In this document: positions 1 to 4,958 of the stretch, one piece after another
Numbering within the stretch: position 1 is the first letter of the stretch
Layout of the letters: each line of letters begins with the position of its first letter
The notes under the pieces: generated by a model
The model's input: the letters and a program-made list of their open reading frames with translations, nothing else
The model's database searches: none
Told to the model about the DNA's origin: nothing
Program-made: the position numbers and the translations under genes
Origin: CAYJKB01 sp964370625
Lineage (GTDB): Bacteria; Bacillota; Clostridia; Oscillospirales; Butyricicoccaceae
Length of the DNA: 7,128 nt
Direction: 5' to 3'
Assembly: GCA_964370625.1 (NCBI GenBank)
Contig: CAYJKB010000068.1
Location: 1-7,128 of the forward strand

Positions 1-2865
1 CTAAGCAATATTACACTTGCAGAAGGGGAATATTTCACATCACTTCAAGTGGTAATACCTGAATTCCAAATAATTGGTGATGCAGCTCATGACAACTACT
101 CTGACAGAGTTATCCGATTAGCGTATAACACTGATGCACAAACGGCAGCTGGAAAATTAACTGATACAAGCGATATTAAAGTAACTGTTACATCTGAAAG
201 TTTTATACATAAAGATATTCACAGAGCTGATTTTGGCGCACAAGCATTTGAGGGTATACCTGATGCTAAAGTCTTTGATACTGCTATAGATATTGATGAT
301 GCAAATGTCGATACTGGAGTACAATTCAGAATAGAAGATGAACTTAAAATTGGGAGAGAAAATATAACTGGGTATAAACAATATCCAAATTCTACTGGCG
401 AAATATTGGCATTACCCGAAGGTTCGGCAATATACTTTAAATTTAATGATGAGTATTTTGAATACGTGGGAGGAAAAGTTGCAACTCCAGACAAAACAGA
501 AATGATTGATATTGATGGTGAAGCGTGGTTTAGAGTAGACGTAACTGGCTACCAGGTTTACGCTGGTAGTCCGTATCTAGTATTAATACGCAATTATTTT
601 GGTAGCTTTAAACCGTTGCCTAAGGCAGTAAGCGGAACTAAGTATCCTCTGTTTTTAGAGGCATATATGGATTTTGGACCACTTCTTGCATGGGCGGATG
701 ATGAAATCACTACTTACAATTTGATACTTGATGGAGATGAGCTAGATGAAGTCGACGATACTTTTGGAATTACAACAGCAAGTGATTTAGAATATGGTAT
801 AGATACATTGAAGTTTGATGGAAAGAAACGACTTCTTGACTTAGGTATGCAAACTGACTTATTACCAGATGGTTCAAACTGGGACGAAACTAGTAGTAAT
901 ACTATAATACCTCGTATCAGTATAAATGTTGCATCGGCTAGTAGTACAGGTGTATATCCTGGTATAGATGGCGAAGCAAATGTCGCCACTCAAGACCAAG
1001 AATACTTTGCAAATGAGCATGATGACCTAACGCTAAATTTAGACGTTACAAAATTAGCAGTTAAGGATACAAACGTTATTGAAGTTACGCTTCCGACGAC
1101 AGAAACTGACGGAAATAAAATTCCAATTAAACTGGAAAATTTCCTTGCAGATATTCCAGAAAACTGGAAAGTAGTATATAATGATAGCGACGGAAATCCA
1201 ACTACCACTTTAGATGATGTTGTAAGCATCGTAGTTTCGTATGTTAAACCTGGAACTGAAAGCACATATGAAGATATTTATCTATCATTTGACCTAAAAG
1301 CAGATCCAGATGCCCTTTACTCAGCTGAAGATTTAACAACAAGTACAGTTGATGTTAAAATTGATGGTGCGGACTCAACAGATGCAACATTTACTTTCAA
1401 ATGGTATGAAATCAGTGGTATTGTTTTTGAAGACAAAGACAAAGATGGAATAAAAGCTGGCAGTGACATACTTGTTTCCGAACAACCAACATTTAAAGAT
1501 GGCGAAACTGAAATTCCGACAGAAAATATAACATACACTAATGGCAACTATTCAATCAAACTTCAACCTAAAAAAGCACCGTACGAACTTATAGTTACAG
1601 TAAATGGCTTTGAGATCACAACACTTCCAACAGCTGGCGAAAATATTGCAACAAACAACAACCACCCAACGACTGGGGGTATTAAGTTTAATGCTAACGC
1701 TACTGAATTTGCACCAGTGGGTGAGGGACAAAATCTAACACAGCTTGAGCTTGATGGTGGAAATGTTGATATCGGTGTTTATGAAGAAGTTATACCACCA
1801 ACTCCAACTTGGACAGTAACTTTTGAGGATGTAGATGGCGACACAACAACGACTACAACAACAGAAGTTAAAGAAAATATCACAGATGGTAGCAAAGTTA
1901 CAGAAACAACAAACACTGTTCCTGGCGTAGGAACTGGAGGAACTGTTGAAGGTTGGTACACTGATAAAGAGTTAACAACTGAGTGGGTATTTGAAATTAA
2001 TACAGTAACTAAAGACGAAACCCTGTATCCAAAAGTAACTTACCCTGTAATCTTCAAAGACCCATCAGATGAAACTTTATCTAAGGATTTAAGCGAAGAA
2101 GATGTAATACACGGTGGAACAGTTGAAAAACCAACTGATGCAGAATTAAATGGACATATTCCAAATGGAAAAGAAATCATTGGTTGGACAACAGATAATA
2201 CACCAACGGAAGATAGTGAACAATGGGATTTTGGCACTGAGATTGATAAAGAAGTTACACTTTATCCGATTTTAAAAGATAAAGAAGCTCCTCCAACAAC
2301 TGGCGGTAACGGAAATGGTAACGTAGATGACGACGATGATGACGACGATGACGACGACGATGATGACGATACTAGCTCAACTCCTGAGCCAACTCCAGAA
2401 CCTACCCCAGAGCCAACCCCTGAGCCAACCCCTGAACCTACCCCAGAGCCAACTCCTGAACCAACTCCTGAACCAACTCCAGAACTCACACCAATACCAG
2501 ACCCTGTTCCAACTAATCCATCAGTAGGCGAAACTGAAACACCATCCACAACTGATCCTTCAAACCCATATTCACAATATATCAAAGAAGACGGATCTCC
2601 TATGACTTATGAAGAGTTAGTTGAAATTTATGGTGAAGATGTTCCGTTAGATGCATTATTCTTCTTATACCAAGAAGGAATTATAGATGATGATGATTTA
2701 ATCGAGCTAGATTTATATGATGAAATTGCACTTGGAAGTTTGCCACAAACAGGAGCGATTTTAAACGATAATTATAATAATGCAAGTTTAATACAACTAA
2801 TATTATTAATGAGTTCAATTACTTTGACCATGATAGCTTATTTAAATCGAGTTAAATATGATTAA
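1..2865 (+). CDS. LPXTG-anchored multidomain surface adhesin, 5'-partial
   Basis: The reading frame is open from the first base, so the true start and signal peptide lie outside the window. GTG at 49 has no ribosome binding site and is not the start. The visible part is 954 residues. Residues 1-470 are acidic, beta-rich and unrecognised. Residues 472-595 resemble an SdrD/Cna-type B domain (SGIVFEDKDKDG at the start, NVDIGVYEE at the end). The acidic DKDKDG loop fits the Ca2+-binding loop known in Sdr B domains. Residues 604-680 and 681-760 are two Listeria-Bacteroides (InlB B-type) repeats, each with a GW motif and a final TLYP. Then come 15 Asp (776-790), a PEPT stalk (795-830), an acidic linker, LPQTG (914-918), a hydrophobic segment (about 928-946) and the tail NRVKYD. 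Sortase would link it to peptidoglycan. By inference it is an adhesin; its ligand is unknown. A terminator follows, so this is the last gene of its transcript. Confidence 0.9.
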   Translation, partial: LSNITLAEGEYFTSLQVVIPEFQIIGDAAHDNYSDRVIRLAYNTDAQTAAGKLTDTSDIKVTVTSESFIHKDIHRADFGAQAFEGIPDAKVFDTAIDIDDANVDTGVQFRIEDELKIGRENITGYKQYPNSTGEILALPEGSAIYFKFNDEYFEYVGGKVATPDKTEMIDIDGEAWFRVDVTGYQVYAGSPYLVLIRNYFGSFKPLPKAVSGTKYPLFLEAYMDFGPLLAWADDEITTYNLILDGDELDEVDDTFGITTASDLEYGIDTLKFDGKKRLLDLGMQTDLLPDGSNWDETSSNTIIPRISINVASASSTGVYPGIDGEANVATQDQEYFANEHDDLTLNLDVTKLAVKDTNVIEVTLPTTETDGNKIPIKLENFLADIPENWKVVYNDSDGNPTTTLDDVVSIVVSYVKPGTESTYEDIYLSFDLKADPDALYSAEDLTTSTVDVKIDGADSTDATFTFKWYEISGIVFEDKDKDGIKAGSDILVSEQPTFKDGETEIPTENITYTNGNYSIKLQPKKAPYELIVTVNGFEITTLPTAGENIATNNNHPTTGGIKFNANATEFAPVGEGQNLTQLELDGGNVDIGVYEEVIPPTPTWTVTFEDVDGDTTTTTTTEVKENITDGSKVTETTNTVPGVGTGGTVEGWYTDKELTTEWVFEINTVTKDETLYPKVTYPVIFKDPSDETLSKDLSEEDVIHGGTVEKPTDAELNGHIPNGKEIIGWTTDNTPTEDSEQWDFGTEIDKEVTLYPILKDKEAPPTTGGNGNGNVDDDDDDDDDDDDDDDTSSTPEPTPEPTPEPTPEPTPEPTPEPTPEPTPEPTPELTPIPDPVPTNPSVGETETPSTTDPSNPYSQYIKEDGSPMTYEELVEIYGEDVPLDALFFLYQEGIIDDDDLIELDLYDEIALGSLPQTGAILNDNYNNASLIQLILLMSSITLTMIAYLNRVKYD
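2326..2370 (+). repeat. 15-codon polyaspartate tract in the surface protein
   Basis: Fifteen consecutive Asp codons mix GAT and GAC irregularly. They follow a Gly/Asn linker and precede the Pro-rich stalk. The mixed codons mean this is not a pure trinucleotide repeat, so the Asp run itself is probably maintained. It may act as a flexible, highly charged or cation-binding spacer; that role is inferred. Confidence 0.95.
2383..2490 (+). repeat. PEPT tetrapeptide stalk repeat (9 x 12 nt)
   Basis: Eight units encode Pro-Glu-Pro-Thr and a ninth encodes Pro-Glu-Leu-Thr. Third positions vary between units (CCA/CCT, GAG/GAA, ACT/ACC), while the peptide is constant except at the last unit. Pro-rich repeats of this kind commonly serve as extended wall-spanning stalks in sortase-anchored proteins. 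The 12-nt array could change copy number by slippage. Confidence 0.95.
2740..2754 (+). other. Sortase recognition motif LPQTG
   Basis: The codons for LPQTG are followed by Ala, a polar linker, a hydrophobic stretch (SLIQLILLMSSITLTMIAYL) and a short tail with Arg and Lys. This is the standard cell-wall sorting signal layout. The gap between motif and helix, about nine residues, is a little long, and the tail has only two positive residues. Confidence 0.93.
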
Positions 2866-2902
2866 CTTGTATAATCTATATTAATCAAAACTAAACAGCT
2901 AT

Positions 2903-2931
2903 GGGAGCTTTGCAAAAAATGTAAAGCTCCC
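2903..2931 (+). terminator. Hairpin terminator after the surface protein
   Basis: The arms GGGAGCTTT and AAAGCTCCC pair perfectly. The stem extends by a G-U, a C-G and an A-U pair to 12 bp with a five-A loop. It starts 38 nt after the stop codon. The downstream T-tract is weak (AATTAAATTT), so termination may be imperfect. Confidence 0.75.
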
Positions 2932-3027
2932 AATTAAATTTAACTAGAATAAAAAAGCCGAAGTAAAAATGTCGTTAAAAGACAAAAGCAATGGTAAACT
3001 AAGGAGATAAAAAGAGAGAGGTTAATC

Positions 3028-3230
3028 ATGGTAGAAAGAGGAACAAAAATTCAGAAGCACGACCGAGATTATGGAGGCAATGAAAGATATATTTTCACAC
3101 GTCTTAGAGGAGGTTTTAGAGAGCGAACTTGAAGAAAAATTAGGGTGTGAAAAAGTCGAAGAATGACAGATAATGATGAACTATTCGACGTTGATATTCA
3201 GTCTTTGGAAAGGCAATATGTATTGATTGT
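3028..3230 (+). pseudogene. IS256-family (mutator-type) transposase, N-terminal remnant
   Basis: ATG at 3028 has a purine-rich binding site six bases upstream (AGAGAGG, 3015-3021). Its frame ends at 3132 after a non-homologous tail. A second frame, from about 3050 to 3166, reads TEIMEAMKDIFSHVLEEV and then LESELEEKLGCEK. This matches the start of IS256 transposases, where a DIMEAMKDMF-like helix precedes an E-L-x-x-x-L-G-Y-E motif. One frameshift near 3045-3052 separates the start from this segment. A possible third segment (SRRM, then DVDIQ, about 3150-3205) could be the decayed NRRNG and DVDI region, but this is weak. The DDE catalytic core is absent, either lost or lying beyond the gap, so the copy seen here is dead. 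Terminal inverted repeats were not recognised. Confidence 0.68.
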
Positions 3231-3277
3231 TTAATTCCACTTAAACCTCACAAGTTCGGTGTTTGTTCCACTTCGTT

Positions 3278-3377
3278 NNNNNNNNNNNNNNNNNNNNNNN
3301 NNNNNNNNNNNNNNNNNNNNNNNNNNNNNNNNNNNNNNNNNNNNNNNNNNNNNNNNNNNNNNNNNNNNNNNNNNNNN
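3278..3377. other. Assembly gap of 100 N
   Basis: Exactly 100 undetermined bases, the usual placeholder for a scaffold join of unknown length. It lies between an IS256-family remnant and the 5'-truncated SLH gene. The real distance and content are unknown, and the flanks need not be contiguous. Confidence 0.98.
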
Positions 3378-3710
3378 GAAGCTATTAGATGGGCAAGAAG
3401 TGAAGGCTTTGACTTAGGCTATAATGAAACCGCATTTAAGCCAAATGCAGATATATCCCGTGAGGAAATAGCAACAATGATTTATCGTTATGAGCAAATA
3501 ATTAATGAGGATGGCTTTAGTGTCACTTGGGTATTTAATTTAGAGTATGTTGATAGTGAAGATATTTCTTCATGGGGATTTGAAGCCATGAGTTTTGCCA
3601 TTGCAGAAGAAATTATTATAGGTAAAACGAATACAACATTAAACCCAAAAGAAAAAGCAACTCGTACAGAAATAGCAACTATTTTAATGCGATATATAAT
3701 AAATAGCTAA
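3378..3710 (+). CDS. SLH-domain surface protein, C-terminal fragment
   Basis: An open frame of 110 residues runs from the gap edge to TAA at 3708, so the start is lost in the gap. Two S-layer homology repeats are visible. The first ends EAIRWARSEGFDLGY, then FKPNADISREEIATMIYRY. The second has YVDSEDISSWGFEAMSFA, then TLNPKEKATRTEIATILMRY. The pattern of an F/Y-D opening, W-A helix, G-[YK] turn, then P-x-x-x-[IA]-[ST]-R-x-E-[IA]-A is diagnostic for SLH. SLH domains bind pyruvylated secondary wall polymers, so this protein would be held non-covalently at the surface. Its functional N-terminal part is not visible. ATG at 3477 lies inside the first repeat and is not a real start. A terminator follows directly. 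Confidence 0.88.
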   Translation, partial: EAIRWARSEGFDLGYNETAFKPNADISREEIATMIYRYEQIINEDGFSVTWVFNLEYVDSEDISSWGFEAMSFAIAEEIIIGKTNTTLNPKEKATRTEIATILMRYIINS

Positions 3711-3714
3711 TATG

Positions 3715-3751
3715 AAGAGTCTTGATTACTATATTTGTAGCCAAGGCTCTT
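3715..3751 (+). terminator. Hairpin terminator after the SLH gene
   Basis: AAGAGTCTTG pairs with CAAGGCTCTT (10 bp with one G-U pair). A further short inner pairing, TTAC with GTAG, is possible. The hairpin begins four bases after the stop codon and runs into TTTAATTA. Confidence 0.72.
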
Positions 3752-3764
3752 TAATTATGGATGC

Positions 3765-4185
3765 ACTAAAAAGGTTTTAGAAATATATTTACAAAGCAAA
3801 AAATATGTGAGAGAGTTTAAAAACTTAATAAAGCAGGACTTCACAGTTGCTGAGCTAATAACGCGTAGTTAACAGATATTACTTATATTCATACAATCAA
3901 ACACGGGTGAACATATTTAGCTTCTGTTTTAGAAGTTTGTACCCATAAGATTGTTGGATTTAGTTGCTGATTTAGGTATAGTTTCATCTTATACCAGGAA
4001 AGGCACCCTTTTGATAATTCACTGATGGAATCTTTTCATGTTAACTTAAAAAAGAAGAAGTTTATATTAGACATTACAGAAGTTTTGATAATGCTAAGTC
4101 ATTTTTATTTCAATATGTTGAAGAGTTTTACAATCGTATTCATTCTGACATTGGATATCAAACTCATATACAGTTTGAAAAATAG
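3765..4185 (+). pseudogene. IS3-family transposase OrfB, decayed and internally deleted
   Basis: The pieces of an IS3-type integrase core are spread over several frames. Up to about 3854 one frame reads NLIKQDFTVAE. Next comes LTDITYIHTIKHG, stop, TYLASVLEVCTHKIVGFS (3869-3964), which holds the first catalytic Asp (GAT at 3875). Then ADLGIVSSYTRKGT (about 3963-4007), NSLMESFHVNLKK with the catalytic Glu, and finally EEVYIRHYRSFDNAKS to YNRIHSDIGYQTHIQFEK ending in TAG at 4183. The stops TAG at 3866 and TGA at 3908 sit where this family has Trp. Single missing bases near 3855, in the C run at 4006-4008 and in the A run at 4048-4053 explain three frame changes. The segment with the second catalytic Asp (the HTDQGSQY region) is deleted near 3960, and the N-terminal helix-turn-helix part is gone. 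No terminal repeats were recognised. Confidence 0.85.
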
Positions 4186-4278
4186 TAGAGTAGGGAAGCA
4201 TCGCCTTGCATATTACTATGATTGGTTTATGCGTCCCTCTCTGGGAACCATGCTTACACCTCTCAAGGTATACGGCTC
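4186..4278 (-). ncRNA. Group II intron domain V and probable domain VI
   Basis: The minus strand from 4278 to 4245 is a 34-nt element that opens GAGCCGTATACC and ends CATGGTTC, the length and ends typical of domain V. The lower stem pairs GAGCCGT with ATGGTTC. The upper stem pairs TATACCT with AGGTGTA around TGAG; the two possible registers share a T, and an AGC bulge on the 3' side sits where the conserved bulge is expected. Following bases 4240-4193 form a domain VI-like stem: GGGA with TCCC, and GCAT with ATGC. The branch-point A and exact 3' end were not fixed. Confidence 0.72.
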
Positions 4279-4300
4279 TGTTATTATTCCTTTAGTAATC

Positions 4301-4543
4301 TCATATTGAATGAATTATTTTACGATGACAATCTCTACAAACGACCAAAGTTTTTAAGCAACTATACTCCATTAGATATGCAAAATAACTTAGTTTATTA
4401 AAGTTACTTGCTAAGCTATAGTAGTAGCATATTCCACTAAGTTCTGAATTGTATATATAAACTATTTCTAAGTCTGTAGACTGTATCAAATATTTTCTAT
4501 GAACAGGAAAAAGGTTTTCGTCTATTTTTTGTGTCGCTATCCC
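4301..4543 (-). pseudogene. Group II intron maturase/HNH protein, collapsed C-terminal remnant
   Basis: The open frame is about 80 codons and ends in TGA at 4301-4303. It reads LFPVHRKYLIQSTDLEIV, then YNSELSGICYYYSLASN, then SYFAYLMEYSCLKT. This matches the maturase domain (domain X) of group II intron reverse transcriptases, where V-H-R, Y-N-x-E-[IL]-x-G-[IL]-x-x-Y-Y and M-E-Y-S-x-L-K-T are well known. Directly after comes LVVCRDCHRKI, the C-terminal part of the HNH endonuclease. The two are normally tens of residues apart, so an internal in-frame deletion joined them. The repeated Lys-Thr codons usual at both sites suggest a microhomology joint. The reverse transcriptase core is absent. 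TTG at 4489 is only the first possible start, not a genuine one. Confidence 0.75.
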
Positions 4544-4839
4544 TTATCTGTAACATCAAATACATATTTAATCTCACCTTTATCAGTAGAATGGTCGATT
4601 AGTGCAATGCCAGTAGAACCACGTTTAACATAAGGATTCATTTTCTCATTCCAAAATCTATATTCAGCACAAGCTGTGGCTTTAGGTTTCCCTGCATATA
4701 TAATTAACTGCTCATGATACGGGTATTTATACAAATTACCAATTATTGTAAGAAAATCTGTCCAATTTGTTAGGCTTTTTGTAACTTGCAAAGTTGTATC
4801 TTGGTATATCTCAGCAAGTGTTTGTCTTTTATTTGCCAT
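4537..4839 (-). pseudogene. Truncated N-terminus of a large conjugative-element (SNF2/helicase-type) protein
   Basis: The 100-residue frame begins MANKRQTLAEIYQDTT, then LTNWTDFLTIIGNLYKYPYH, QLIIYAGKPKATACAEYRFW and KRGSTGIALID, and ends YVFDVTDKG. This is the conserved start of the very large proteins (typically more than 2000 residues, with helicase and methyltransferase-like parts) encoded by integrative conjugative elements of Clostridia. Family members have the same N-T-x-F-L, Q-x-x-I-x-A, P-x-A-T-A-C-A and G-I-A-L-I-D blocks and a YVFDVSDT-like segment at this place. The homology stops right after VFDVTD, where the group II intron remnant begins, and TAG follows. The start is secure: AAGGAGG lies five bases upstream of ATG. 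The product would be a useless stub. The family assignment is from memory of these motifs. Confidence 0.7.
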
Positions 4840-4844
4840 AAGTT

Positions 4845-4851
4845 CCTCCTT
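4845..4851 (-). promoter_or_regulatory. Ribosome binding site of the truncated conjugative protein
   Basis: A perfect AAGGAGG lies five bases upstream of ATG (4837-4839). It shows that the 5' end of this dead gene is intact and fixes its start. Confidence 0.85.
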
Positions 4852-4875
4852 GATTTTAAATTTTGGGTATAATAA

Positions 4876-4907
4876 AACACTTATTGATGTTTAATTCAAT
4901 AAGTGTT
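4876..4907 (-). terminator. Hairpin terminator after the LRR lipoprotein gene
   Basis: On the minus strand AACACTTATTG and CAATAAGTGTT form a perfect 11-bp stem with a 10-nt loop, followed by TTATTATA. It lies about 50 bases after the LRR gene's stop and about 40 bases before the next start on that strand. It therefore separates the two transcription units. The AT-rich bases just after it could also hold a promoter for the truncated gene. Confidence 0.75.
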
Positions 4908-4958
4908 CGTTGTTAGATTTATTTTATTCGTGTTTTATAATATAATATTAATCAACTC

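Larger units (their letters stand above)
4186..4543 (-). mobile_element. Group II intron, 5'-truncated remnant
   Basis: Reading the minus strand 5' to 3', this holds a degraded intron-encoded protein frame (4543-4301), a short spacer, a 34-nt domain V (4278-4245) and a domain VI-like stem-loop. The 5' part is missing: domains I-III and the catalytic reverse transcriptase. No GUGYG-type 5' intron boundary is seen. The left limit is approximate, and the end abuts the stop codon of the IS3 relic in tail-to-tail orientation. Without domains I-III it cannot splice or move by itself. Confidence 0.72.

Noticed and set aside
49..60. GTG at 49 as a start codon of the surface protein
   Set aside because: The frame is open and sensible upstream to base 1, there is no binding site and no signal peptide follows.
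2327..2527. Plus-strand overlapping frame rich in Met/Thr and Leu/Gln
   Set aside because: It is an out-of-frame reading of the same repeats inside the surface protein gene.
2262..2585. Minus-strand open frame with Gly-Val-Gly-Ser repeats and poly-Ser
   Set aside because: It is the antisense shadow of the PEPT and poly-Asp repeats; it has no binding site and no homology.
3234..3273. TTCCACTT occurs twice, 32 bases apart, next to the gap; considered as the start of a CRISPR or other repeat array
   Set aside because: It is only eight bases and two copies, with no third copy before the N run. It is too little to call.
4025..4309. Plus-strand open frame of 94 residues with hydrophobic stretches
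   Set aside because: Only its first residues (MESFHVNLKK) are meaningful, as part of the IS3 transposase. After the A run it is out of frame with the transposase and runs antisense through the intron remnant.
4876..4907. Perfect inverted repeat considered as an operator for the truncated conjugative gene
   Set aside because: Its position after the LRR stop and the T-rich bases that follow fit a terminator better.
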